Shown here one piece after another: positions 34,576 through 43,345 of a stretch of DNA of 64,000 bases (positions within the stretch are counted from its first letter, which is position 1; the number at the start of each line of letters is the position of its first letter). The DNA comes from CAYSEW01 sp964430245 (GTDB lineage Bacteria; Bacteroidota; Bacteroidia; Flavobacteriales_D; Parvicellaceae): positions 67,198 through 131,197 of the forward strand of contig CAYSEW010000005.1 in assembly GCA_964430245.1 (NCBI GenBank), in the 5' to 3' direction. Under the pieces are notes generated by a model that did no database searches, was not told where the DNA came from, and saw nothing but the letters and a program-made list of their open reading frames with translations. Made by a program: the position numbers and the translations under genes.

Positions 34576-36438
34576 ATGGCGGAAGAGAAAGTAGCGTATA
34601 CCGAAGACAATATAAGGTCATTAGATTGGAAAGAGCATATCAGAATGCGTCCTGGAATGTATATCGGGAAGCTTGGAGATGGTTCTGCTCCAGATGATGG
34701 AATTTATGTGTTAGTTAAGGAAGTAATGGATAACTCCATTGATGAATTTGTGATGGGTAATGGGAAAAAGATCGAAATCAAAATTGATGGGGATGTTGTG
34801 ATTGTTAGAGATTATGGAAGAGGAATACCATTAGGTAAAGTAAAGGATGTTGTTTCCAAAATGAATACTGGGGGTAAATACGATTCAAAAGCTTTTAAAA
34901 AATCAGTTGGATTAAATGGAGTTGGAACAAAAGCTGTAAATGCATTATCAAATTATTTTAAAGTTGAATCTATTCGAGATGGTAAATTAAAACGGGTAGA
35001 GTTTGAAAGAGGTAATGTAGTTGAAGATTTTAATCTTGAAAAGACATCAGTTGGCAACGGAACATCTGTTCAGTTTATACCTGATGATGAGATTTTTAAG
35101 AAATTTCATTTCCGTGCTGATTACCTGGAACAAATGTTCTGGAACTATTGTTATTTAAATAGAGGTTTAACAATCGATTTTAATGGCAAAAAATTACTCT
35201 CAAAGAATGGATTAAAAGATTTGTTGGAATCCAATATGGATGGAGATCCTTTATATCCAATTATTCACTTGGAAGGAGAGGATATTGAAGTCGCATTTAC
35301 ACATGCCAGAGGATATGGTGAGGATTATTCTTCATTTGTAAATGGTCAGCATACTACTCAAGGGGGAACACACCTAAGTGCGTTTCGTGAATCTATCGCA
35401 AAGGTTATTAAAGACTTCTTTAACAAATATGAACCTGTTGACATAAGGCAGGGAATAGTTGCTGCTGTAAGTATTAAGGTAATGGAGCCTATTTTTGAAT
35501 CTCAGACCAAAACTAAATTAGGATCATTAGAAATGGAACCTAATGGTAAATCTGTACGAGGTTTTGTAATGGATTTTTTAAAAGAGAAACTGGATAATTT
35601 CTTACATAGAAATCCTGCTGTTGTAGAGGTAATGGAGTATAAGATCAAGCAATCTGAAAAAGAAAGAAAAGAGCTGTCAGGTATTCGTAAAATTGCTCGT
35701 GAACGTGCAAAAAAATCAAATCTGCACAATAAAAAATTAAGAGATTGTAAAGTCCATTATAATGACCTTAAAAATGAGAGAAGAACAGAAACATCCATAT
35801 TTATAACTGAAGGTGATTCTGCCAGTGGCTCGATTACAAAATGTAGAGATGTAAAAACACAGGCGGTTTTTAGTTTAAGAGGTAAGCCATTAAATTCTTT
35901 TGGACTTACAAAAAAGGTTGTTTATGAAAATGAAGAATTTAATTTAATTCAAGCGGCACTGAACATTGAGGATGGAATGGACCAATTGCGTTATAATAAA
36001 ATTATTATTGCTACTGATGCTGATGTGGATGGTATGCATATTCGATTATTATTACTTACTTTTTTCCTTCGTTTTTTTCCAGATCTAGTGAAGAAAAAAC
36101 ATGTATATATTCTTCAAACTCCATTATTTAGGGTGAGAAACAAGAAAGAAACAAGGTATTGTTATAGTGATGAAGAAAGAAAAAAAGCATTAAAAGACCT
36201 TGGTGCAAATCCAGAAATAACACGATTTAAAGGATTGGGAGAGATATCCCCTGATGAGTTTAAGCACTTTATTGGAGAGAATATGCGTTTAGAACCTGTA
36301 CTTTTAAATAAAGAATATAGTATTGAAGATATACTTACTTTTTATATGGGGAAAAACACTCCAGATAGACAAGAATTTATAATAAATAATCTAAAGGTTG
36401 AAGAAGACCTTGTTGAAGATAAGGAGCAAGTAGATTAA
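34576..36438 (+). CDS. parE: DNA topoisomerase IV subunit B
   Basis: The ATPase subunit of topoisomerase IV, needed to separate replicated chromosomes. The GHKL ATPase domain has VMDNSIDEF (the conserved Glu/Asp-Asn), IVRDYGRGIP and GLNGVGTKAVNALS. The transducer domain follows. The TOPRIM domain has FITEGDSASGS and IIIATDADVDGMHIRLLLL with the metal-binding Asp triad. Its 620 residues and C-terminal NNLKVEEDL are typical of Bacteroidota ParE. Its stop and the parC start share one base (TAATG), so the two are co-translated. ParE and not GyrB is favoured by the adjacent parC and by the short length. Confidence 0.93.
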   Translation: MAEEKVAYTEDNIRSLDWKEHIRMRPGMYIGKLGDGSAPDDGIYVLVKEVMDNSIDEFVMGNGKKIEIKIDGDVVIVRDYGRGIPLGKVKDVVSKMNTGGKYDSKAFKKSVGLNGVGTKAVNALSNYFKVESIRDGKLKRVEFERGNVVEDFNLEKTSVGNGTSVQFIPDDEIFKKFHFRADYLEQMFWNYCYLNRGLTIDFNGKKLLSKNGLKDLLESNMDGDPLYPIIHLEGEDIEVAFTHARGYGEDYSSFVNGQHTTQGGTHLSAFRESIAKVIKDFFNKYEPVDIRQGIVAAVSIKVMEPIFESQTKTKLGSLEMEPNGKSVRGFVMDFLKEKLDNFLHRNPAVVEVMEYKIKQSEKERKELSGIRKIARERAKKSNLHNKKLRDCKVHYNDLKNERRTETSIFITEGDSASGSITKCRDVKTQAVFSLRGKPLNSFGLTKKVVYENEEFNLIQAALNIEDGMDQLRYNKIIIATDADVDGMHIRLLLLTFFLRFFPDLVKKKHVYILQTPLFRVRNKKETRYCYSDEERKKALKDLGANPEITRFKGLGEISPDEFKHFIGENMRLEPVLLNKEYSIEDILTFYMGKNTPDRQEFIINNLKVEEDLVEDKEQVD

Positions 36439-39176
36439 TGATGAGTACTGAAGATTTAAATGAAAATGATAATCCTGAAAAGGAAAACAATGAAGAAAAT
36501 CATGAACTGATCGATCAGGGTCAGATCATTTCTTTATCTGGAATGTACAAGGATTGGTTCTTAGATTATGCATCTTATGTTATATTAGAGAGAGCTGTTC
36601 CTGCATTGGCAGATGGGCTAAAGCCTGTGCAAAGAAGAATCCTTCATTCTTTAAAGGAGCTAGATGATGGTCGTTATAATAAAGTAGCAAATATTATAGG
36701 TAATACCATGAAGTATCATCCTCATGGAGATGCTTCCATTGGAGATGCTATGGTTCAGATTGGGCAAAAAGAATTACTCATAGATTGCCAGGGAAACTGG
36801 GGGAATGTCCTTACAGGTGATGGAGCAGCGGCACCAAGATATATTGAAGCCAGGTTAACAAAGTTCGGTAACCACGTTCTTTTTAATTCAAAAACTACAG
36901 AATGGTTAAGTTCTTATGATGGTAGGAACAAAGAACCGAAAAATTTACCTGTAAAATTCCCATTATTATTAGCTCATGGAGCTGAAGGAATAGCAGTAGG
37001 ATTGGCTTGTAAGTTTTTACCTCATAATTTTAATGAGATTATTGATGCAAGTGTCAATTATTTAAGAGGAAAGAAAGTTGAAATTTTTCCAGATTTTATA
37101 AATGGTGGTATGGCTGATTTCACCCAATATAATGATGGGTTAAGAGGAGGAAGAGTACGAGTTAGAGCGTCTGTAAGTAAAGTCGATAATAAAACACTAA
37201 AGATCGATCAAATCCCATATGGCACAACAACAGATCAGCTGATTGATTCTATTGTTAAAGCAACTGAGAAAAATAAAATTAAAGTTAAGAAGATCGAAGA
37301 TAATACTGCTGCTGAAGCAGAAATTATTATCAACCTCCCAACAGGGGTTTCTCCAGATAAAATGATAGATGCACTTTATGCATTTACTAATTGTGAGTTG
37401 TCTATCTCTCCTAACTCTTGTTTAATTGATAATAATAAACCTGTATTTCTAGGTGTTTCTGAGATTCTTAAAAGATCTACTGATAGAACAGTTGAATTAT
37501 TAAAAAAAGAGCTAGAGATTCGTTTAAATGAGCTAGAAAATTCCTGGCATTGGTTGTCTCTTGAAAGAATCTTTATAGAGAATAAAATATACAGAGATAT
37601 AGAGGATCAGGAAACTTGGGAAGGTGTGCTAAAAGCCATAGAAAAAGGATTGAAACCTCATATTAAGGTATTAAAGCGACCTGTAATTGAAGATGATATA
37701 ATAAGGTTGACTGAAATTAAGATCAAGCGTATTTCAAAATTTGATGGATTTAAAGCAGATGAAAACATTGCTAAAGTAGAAGCACAAATTAAAGAGGTAA
37801 AGAATTATTTAGATAATTTGATTCAGTTTGCAATTGATTATTTCAAAGATCTTAAAGCTAAATTTGGAAAAGGTAAGGAGCGAAAAACTGAGATTAGGGT
37901 ATTTGATAGTATAGCTGCAAGTAAGGTTATCGTATCTAATAAAAAGCTTTACATAAATAAAGAAGAAGGCTTTATTGGATGGGCATTAAAGAAAGATGAA
38001 TACATTTCAGATTGTTCAGATATTGATGATATTATAGTATTCTTTTCTACTGGAAAAGTAATTGTAACAAAGATAGCAGATAAAAAGTTTGTAGGTAAAG
38101 GAATTATTCATGCTGCAGTTTGGAAAAAAGGTGATACAAGAACAATTTATCATTTGATTTATCAAGCTGGAAAGGGTGCGCCTTCTTATATGAAGAGGTT
38201 TGCAGTGAATGCTGTTACTAGAGATAAAGAATACGACCTGACTGGAAATAGTAAAGATCCCAAGCTTCATTATTTTTCAGTAAACCCTAATGGAAGAAGA
38301 GAAATTGTAGCTGTTAAATTAAGGCCTAAACCAAAGTTGAAAAAATTAAAATTTGATATTGATTTTGGTGAGCTGATGATCAAAGGAAGGAATTCAAAAG
38401 GAAATCAGGCGACAAAGCATTTTATTTCTAAAGTGGAGTTAAAAGAAACTGGTGGTTCTACATTGGCAGCTAGAGAAATTTGGTGGGATGATGTAGTAAG
38501 AAGATTAAATAATGAAGGCAGGGGTATATCCTTAGGCGCCTTTAAGGGTGAAGACAAGATTCTTACTGTATATAAATCGGGTCATTATCGTCTTACTGGT
38601 TTTGAACTTTCTAATAAGTATGATGAAGATTTGCTTTTTATAGAGAAATGGCATCCAGAAAGACCCATTGCATGTGTTTATTATCATGGAGATAAAGGAA
38701 TCTATTATGTTAAAAGATTCATGGTAGAAGAAACAGCTAAAAAGAACTTATTTATTCCAGACAATAGTGGATGTGAACTTACGGTAGCATCAACACAATA
38801 CCTTCCAAAGGTTAAAATAGAATTTAACAAGCGACTAAAAGAAACTAAGGATATTGCAGATAAAACCGAAGACCTGAACAAGATCATAGATATTAAAGGC
38901 TTAAAAGCGATGGGTAATCAACTAACAAGGTTAAAAGTGAAGGAAATTCATTTACTTCCAACTAAGGAAGGAGAAGAATGGCCGTTAATTGAAAATACTG
39001 ATCAGCCTGTTGATGATAATTCAGCTAATAATGTTGATGATAATATTAATGGAGCTAAAGTAATAGGCACAGTAAATGATGACAATCCTATTGAAATTGA
39101 ATTATCTTTAAAAAAGAAAAATGTTGATCAGGAGAAAAATGAAGAGCCTGGAGAACAAATAAATTTATTCGAATGA
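36438..39176 (+). CDS. parC: DNA topoisomerase IV subunit A
   Basis: The DNA-cleaving subunit of topoisomerase IV. The N-terminal region has LKPVQRRILHSL and ANIIGNTMKYHPHGDASIGDAMV (quinolone-pocket helix), and the catalytic Tyr135 in APRYIEARL forms the phosphotyrosyl bond with DNA. The coiled-coil tower follows (ELEIRLNELENSWHWLSLERIF) and the C-terminal domain is a beta-pinwheel (about 490-830). The last 80 residues are acidic and Asn/Asp-rich (DDNSANNVDDNINGA) and likely disordered. It starts one base into the parE stop codon, and its own stop overlaps the next gene by 4 bp (ATGA). The 912 residues are longer than E. coli ParC mainly because of this tail. Confidence 0.93.
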   Translation: MMSTEDLNENDNPEKENNEENHELIDQGQIISLSGMYKDWFLDYASYVILERAVPALADGLKPVQRRILHSLKELDDGRYNKVANIIGNTMKYHPHGDASIGDAMVQIGQKELLIDCQGNWGNVLTGDGAAAPRYIEARLTKFGNHVLFNSKTTEWLSSYDGRNKEPKNLPVKFPLLLAHGAEGIAVGLACKFLPHNFNEIIDASVNYLRGKKVEIFPDFINGGMADFTQYNDGLRGGRVRVRASVSKVDNKTLKIDQIPYGTTTDQLIDSIVKATEKNKIKVKKIEDNTAAEAEIIINLPTGVSPDKMIDALYAFTNCELSISPNSCLIDNNKPVFLGVSEILKRSTDRTVELLKKELEIRLNELENSWHWLSLERIFIENKIYRDIEDQETWEGVLKAIEKGLKPHIKVLKRPVIEDDIIRLTEIKIKRISKFDGFKADENIAKVEAQIKEVKNYLDNLIQFAIDYFKDLKAKFGKGKERKTEIRVFDSIAASKVIVSNKKLYINKEEGFIGWALKKDEYISDCSDIDDIIVFFSTGKVIVTKIADKKFVGKGIIHAAVWKKGDTRTIYHLIYQAGKGAPSYMKRFAVNAVTRDKEYDLTGNSKDPKLHYFSVNPNGRREIVAVKLRPKPKLKKLKFDIDFGELMIKGRNSKGNQATKHFISKVELKETGGSTLAAREIWWDDVVRRLNNEGRGISLGAFKGEDKILTVYKSGHYRLTGFELSNKYDEDLLFIEKWHPERPIACVYYHGDKGIYYVKRFMVEETAKKNLFIPDNSGCELTVASTQYLPKVKIEFNKRLKETKDIADKTEDLNKIIDIKGLKAMGNQLTRLKVKEIHLLPTKEGEEWPLIENTDQPVDDNSANNVDDNINGAKVIGTVNDDNPIEIELSLKKKNVDQEKNEEPGEQINLFE

Positions 39177-39958
39177 AAAAATATTTTTTATTACTTCTAG
39201 GTGTTTTTGTAACAGTGAATGTTATAAATTCTCAGGAAAATACAGAAAGTTTAGAGGTTATAGATTCTGCCTACCTTGAACAATACAGGAATTATTTTGG
39301 CTCTAATATAACACCACTTCTATCTGGAGTTGTTTCTGGAAAAGATAATTTTAATGTAAAAGTCAATTTAAGCTATAAGAGGAACTTTGGTGAAAAGAAC
39401 CTAAGGTTTAGCATGAATTATTTAACCGAAGGTAATGTTTTTCCATATGATTATTATTCCATTCAATCTACTACAGATACTACTTTACACAATCGATATT
39501 TTGATAATTCTTATGAGCATTATGATTTTAGATTTGGATTCGAAGAATTACGAGGATATGGTGGGGCAAGGGTACATGTTGGTGTAGATGCGATTATAGG
39601 GTTTGGGAATAACTCTTCTATTTATTTTGACAGGACTTATTTAAAAGACACTACAGGTGCATACATACTTACCAATGATGTCAGCTCTAATAATTTTCAG
39701 TATTCAATAAATGGGGGTCCAGTTTACAATGGTTATCATTTTATAGATTATTTAATTACTGGAATAGATGTGTCATTTGGATTTGACTGGTTATTAAATG
39801 ATCGATTTATGTTCACCTTCCAGGTTGTTCCTCAATTTAACTATTATATTTTCTTAAATGAAAAATTTGGAGATCAGCACATGGAATATCAATCTGCTAC
39901 AAATTATGCAGATTTTAAATTAGGCTATTTCGACCTAATGTTATATTACAGATTCTAA
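39173..39958 (+). CDS. Probable outer membrane beta-barrel protein, coupled to parEC
   Basis: A 261-residue protein with a signal peptide (MKKYFLLLLGVFVTVNVINSQ). It then shows alternating short beta strands rich in Tyr/Phe and Gly (VKVNLSYKRNFGEKNLRFSMNY, FRFGFEELRGYGGARVHVGV, FMFTFQVVPQFNYYIFL) and ends LMLYYRF, with the C-terminal Phe typical of outer membrane barrels. I recognise no named family. The start overlaps the parC stop by 4 bp, so it is co-transcribed and probably translationally coupled with topoisomerase IV, although nothing suggests a shared process. Its stop lies 5 bp from the convergent pckA gene. Confidence 0.65.
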   Translation: MKKYFLLLLGVFVTVNVINSQENTESLEVIDSAYLEQYRNYFGSNITPLLSGVVSGKDNFNVKVNLSYKRNFGEKNLRFSMNYLTEGNVFPYDYYSIQSTTDTTLHNRYFDNSYEHYDFRFGFEELRGYGGARVHVGVDAIIGFGNNSSIYFDRTYLKDTTGAYILTNDVSSNNFQYSINGGPVYNGYHFIDYLITGIDVSFGFDWLLNDRFMFTFQVVPQFNYYIFLNEKFGDQHMEYQSATNYADFKLGYFDLMLYYRF

Positions 39959-39963
39959 GTAAT

Positions 39964-41577
39964 TTATGCTGGTTGCTTAATTTTAGGAGCAGCTGCCATA
40001 ATTTCTTCATTTGCATTTTCTGCAAACTGTTCGAAATTTTTAACGAATTGCTCTGCTAAATGATAAGCTTTAGTATCATACGCAGCTTTGTCTTCCCAAG
40101 TGTTTTTTGGACTTAATACATTTTCAGGTACATTAGGACATGTTGCAGGCATTTGTAAACCAAATACTTCATGAGTATTGTATTCAACATTGTCAAGCTC
40201 ACCGTTAAGAGCCGCAGTTATCATAGCTCTAGTGTGCTTTAGGCTCATTCTTTGACCAACACCATAAGGACCTCCAGTCCAACCTGTGTTTATTAGCCAA
40301 ACATTAACATTACTTTCAGTCATTTTATCTCCTAGCATTTCTGCATATTTAGTAGGGTGGAGAGGAAGGAAAGGAGCACCAAAACAAGCAGAGAATGCTG
40401 TTACAGGCTCAGTAATTCCAGCTTCAGTACCAGCAACTTTTGCAGTATATCCTGAAATAAAATGAAACATAGCTTGACCTTTATTCAATCTGGAGATTGG
40501 AGGAAGTACTCCAAAAGCATCAGCAGTAAGAAAGAATATATTTTTTGGCCTTGTCCCTTTAGATCCTTCAGCAATATTATCTATATGGTCAATAGGGTAG
40601 CTTACTCTAGTATTTTCTGTTTTAGTTTTATCTGCAAAATCTACTGTAGATGTGTTTTCAATGAAATTGATGTTTTCAAGAATAGCACCAAATTTTATAG
40701 CATCCCATATTTGAGGTTCTTTTTCTTTCGATAGGTCTATACATTTTGCATAGCAACCTCCTTCGAAATTGAATACAGAGTCTTTTGCCCATCCATGTTC
40801 GTCATCACCAATCAATTTCCTGTTAGGGTCTGCAGATAAAGTAGTTTTACCAGTTCCAGATAAACCAAAGAAAACAGCAGTATCTCCATCTTCACCTACA
40901 TTGGCAGAACAATGCATAGATAGTACATCTTTTTCGTAGGGTAGAATAAAATTCAAAACAGAGAAAATTCCTTTTTTGATCTCTCCAGTATATCCAGTTC
41001 CACCTATAATGATCATTTTTTTAGTAAAATTAATGATCGCAAAATTATGCTGACGGGTGCCATCTTTTTCAGGGTCAGCATAAAAACCAGGAGCATTAAT
41101 AATATGCCAATCTGGATTAAAGTCTTTTAAATCATCCATTGCTGGAGAAATGAACATGTTATCTGCAAACTGATTAGACCAAGGATATTCATTGACAACC
41201 CTAATATTGATCTTGTATTGATCATCTGCACATGCATACGCATCTCGAACGAATATATCTTTATTTTGTAGGTAAGATGTTAATTTATCATATAGCTGAT
41301 CAAATTTAGATGAGCTAAATTTAATATTGATATCTCCCCACCATACAGCATTTTCTGTGTAATCATCACAAACAATAAACCTGTCTTTTGGTGATCTGCC
41401 GGTGAATTCTCCTGTATCAATAGCAACAGCACCAGTGTCAGCTAGTACGCCCATTCCTCTAATTACAGTTTCTTCTACAAGTTCAGCTGGGGTTAAGTTC
41501 CAAAAGGCATTTGAAACGTTCTTTAGACCTAATTCTTCCAAGTTTGCGGATTCAGGTCTTAAGCCATATTCATTCAT
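39964..41577 (-). CDS. pckA: Phosphoenolpyruvate carboxykinase (ATP)
   Basis: Converts oxaloacetate and ATP to phosphoenolpyruvate, CO2 and ADP, the entry to gluconeogenesis. The ATP-binding P-loop is GLSGTGKTTLSADP, with GDDEHGW (kinase-2) just after it. Upstream, TGEFTGRSPKDRFIV and the FVRDAYACAD region supply substrate and metal contacts. PTKYAEMLGDKM and NTGWTGGPYGVGQRMSL are also family marks. Its 537 residues are the standard ATP-type length, unlike the longer GTP form. It is transcribed alone and its -7 box and a 28-bp dyad in the upstream region suggest catabolite control. Convergent with the outer-membrane-like gene. Confidence 0.96.
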   Translation of the reverse strand: MNEYGLRPESANLEELGLKNVSNAFWNLTPAELVEETVIRGMGVLADTGAVAIDTGEFTGRSPKDRFIVCDDYTENAVWWGDINIKFSSSKFDQLYDKLTSYLQNKDIFVRDAYACADDQYKINIRVVNEYPWSNQFADNMFISPAMDDLKDFNPDWHIINAPGFYADPEKDGTRQHNFAIINFTKKMIIIGGTGYTGEIKKGIFSVLNFILPYEKDVLSMHCSANVGEDGDTAVFFGLSGTGKTTLSADPNRKLIGDDEHGWAKDSVFNFEGGCYAKCIDLSKEKEPQIWDAIKFGAILENINFIENTSTVDFADKTKTENTRVSYPIDHIDNIAEGSKGTRPKNIFFLTADAFGVLPPISRLNKGQAMFHFISGYTAKVAGTEAGITEPVTAFSACFGAPFLPLHPTKYAEMLGDKMTESNVNVWLINTGWTGGPYGVGQRMSLKHTRAMITAALNGELDNVEYNTHEVFGLQMPATCPNVPENVLSPKNTWEDKAAYDTKAYHLAEQFVKNFEQFAENANEEIMAAAPKIKQPA

Positions 41578-41602
41578 TATTGATGGATTAGAATTAATGC
41601 GC

Positions 41603-41649
41603 CAAATTTAAGGAAACTATTATTAGAACTATGCAATATTTGTTCTAAT
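41603..41649 (-). promoter_or_regulatory. Promoter box and 28-bp dyad upstream of pckA
   Basis: On the minus strand TAAATTTG (41610-41603) matches TAnnTTTG 26 bp before the pckA ATG. Just upstream lies a perfect 8-bp dyad, ATTAGAAC-N12-GTTCTAAT (41622-41649), which covers the expected -33 region. It looks like an operator or activator site. A TTG occurs at 23 bp, slightly farther than usual. Confidence 0.45.
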
Positions 41650-41693
41650 TATTCACATTATTTTAACTTATTAAGAATATGTATGAACTAATC

Positions 41694-41710
41694 TTTAATT
41701 TTGAATTAAA
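41694..41710. promoter_or_regulatory. -7 box within an AT-rich palindrome before the GSCFA gene
   Basis: TAATTTTG (41696-41703) matches TAnnTTTG and is part of a 17-bp dyad, TTTAATT-TTG-AATTAAA, 12 bp before the start codon. No TTG is in place upstream. The sequence is low in complexity. Confidence 0.35.
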
Positions 41711-41722
41711 TTATTCTTATAG

Positions 41723-42700
41723 ATGTCTACAGATAGTGTTTTTAGAAAAATAATACCCATTAAATCTGCACAAATTGAGCTGGATCATTCTTCTGAAATT
41801 TTTGTTGCTGGTTCTTGTTTTATTAATCATATGGGTAAAAAATTGCAGCATTTTGGATTTAATACTCATCATCCTTTTGGCACATTATACAATCCCATTA
41901 CTATAGCTCAACACTTTATTAGGATCATTACTCAACAAGCTTATTCAATAGATGATGTAATTCTATCTCAAGAAGGTTATTTTAGTTGGCATCATAACAA
42001 TGTGATTACCCATCTTGATAAAGGTCAATTACTTAAAGATTTGAATCAACAGCTAAGCGATTTAAAAAATAGCTTTAATAATAGCTCTCATATTATTATA
42101 AGCCTTGGTTCTGCTTGGGTATATGAATATCCAAAAGTGGGTGTCGTTGGCAATTGCCATAAGATTCCTGCTAGCTCATTTAACAAAAGAATTTTATTGA
42201 TTGAAGAAATCGTACATGAATTATCTGCAGTAATTGATCAATGCCCCGATAAAACATTCGTATTCACTGTTAGCCCAGTTCGACATTGGGCAGATGGACC
42301 CGTGCAGAATACACAGAGTAAGTCCGTTTTACATTTGGCAACCAGAAAATTGACCGAAGCAAATAGCAATTGCTTTTATTTTCCAAGCTATGAGATCATG
42401 TTGGATGAGCTAAGGGACCATCGTTTTTATGCAAAAGATATGCTGCATCCATCCGATGAAGCGATCGAATATATATGGAATCAGTTTATATATTATTCCA
42501 TGAATTCTACTACTCAAAAAACAGTAGAAAAGGTAGAAAAGGTGAGAGCTGGTATAGCTCATCGAGCATTTAATGCTAAAAGTGATCAGCATCAGCAATT
42601 TTTAAGGAATCTGTTAAAAGAGATAGATCAAGTAAAATATGATACTCCTCATTATGATTGGGGAAAAGAGATAGAGCAGGTGAGCTCTCAACTGATGTGA
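41723..42700 (+). CDS. GSCFA-family protein
   Basis: A 325-residue protein of the GSCFA family, named for the N-terminal motif: SSEIFVAGSCFINHMGKKL, with FNTHHPFGTLYNPI following. A histidine/serine pair reminiscent of SGNH hydrolases is seen in IIISLGSAWVYEYP and KDMLHPSDEAIEYIW near residue 250. The family is thought to be lipase-like, but activity has not been established. No signal peptide is apparent, so a cytoplasmic role is likely. Its last 13 bp overlap the convergent HAD phosphatase gene. Confidence 0.85.
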   Translation: MSTDSVFRKIIPIKSAQIELDHSSEIFVAGSCFINHMGKKLQHFGFNTHHPFGTLYNPITIAQHFIRIITQQAYSIDDVILSQEGYFSWHHNNVITHLDKGQLLKDLNQQLSDLKNSFNNSSHIIISLGSAWVYEYPKVGVVGNCHKIPASSFNKRILLIEEIVHELSAVIDQCPDKTFVFTVSPVRHWADGPVQNTQSKSVLHLATRKLTEANSNCFYFPSYEIMLDELRDHRFYAKDMLHPSDEAIEYIWNQFIYYSMNSTTQKTVEKVEKVRAGIAHRAFNAKSDQHQQFLRNLLKEIDQVKYDTPHYDWGKEIEQVSSQLM

Positions 42701-43335
42701 TCCTTCCAATTAATTTCAGACAAAGAAGCATAATTGTAATGTGCATTGTACATCCACTCTGGTTGTGTGTCTTTTTCTGGAATCACTATTACTTTCATAC
42801 CTGCATTGATCCCTGCCTGCATTCCAAAATTTGAATCTTCTAGTACAATACATTCCTCAGGTTTTAATCCTAACTTATTGGCAGTAGTTAAAAAAACAGC
42901 AGGATGGGGTTTACCTTCTATTTCATTTTCTGCAGAATGAATAAGGTCGAATTTATCTTCTAGCTTTAGCTTTTCTGTTACTGCAGCGATGATCTTAAAT
43001 GAAGAAGAGGAGGCAATAGCAGTAAGGATGTTGTTACGATTAAGGTATTCAATAACACTATTAACTCCTTCAAGTTCTTTCCCATACTTTAATACATTCT
43101 CGATCAGCTTATTTTGAATATTCTCTATTACTTGATCTATAGTAGGACTAGACCAATTAAATTGATCGTGCCAGAATTTTACCACTTCATTGATTCTCAT
43201 ACCCATAGTTTGGAGACACATCTCTTCAGTAAAGTGGTAACCCATAGAATGGAAGACCTCCATTTCGGATTTTCTCCATAGTGGCTCTGAATCAATGATC
43301 AGCCCATCCATGTCGAATATGACAGCTTTGATCAT
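42688..43335 (-). CDS. HAD-superfamily phosphatase (hexitol phosphatase/beta-phosphoglucomutase-like)
   Basis: A 215-residue HAD subfamily IA protein. Motif I is FDMDGLIIDSEP (nucleophile Asp and acid/base Asp), motif II is in IASSSSFKI, motif III Lys is GKPHPAVFL and motif IV is VLEDSNFGMQAG. The cap is a four-helix type 1. The YniC/HxpB group acts on sugar phosphates such as 2-deoxyglucose-6-phosphate. The substrate here is not determined. The gene follows pruA by 10 bp on the same strand, so they are probably co-transcribed. Confidence 0.85.
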   Translation of the reverse strand: MIKAVIFDMDGLIIDSEPLWRKSEMEVFHSMGYHFTEEMCLQTMGMRINEVVKFWHDQFNWSSPTIDQVIENIQNKLIENVLKYGKELEGVNSVIEYLNRNNILTAIASSSSFKIIAAVTEKLKLEDKFDLIHSAENEIEGKPHPAVFLTTANKLGLKPEECIVLEDSNFGMQAGINAGMKVIVIPEKDTQPEWMYNAHYNYASLSEINWKDHIS

Positions 43336-43345
43336 CTACAGTAGA

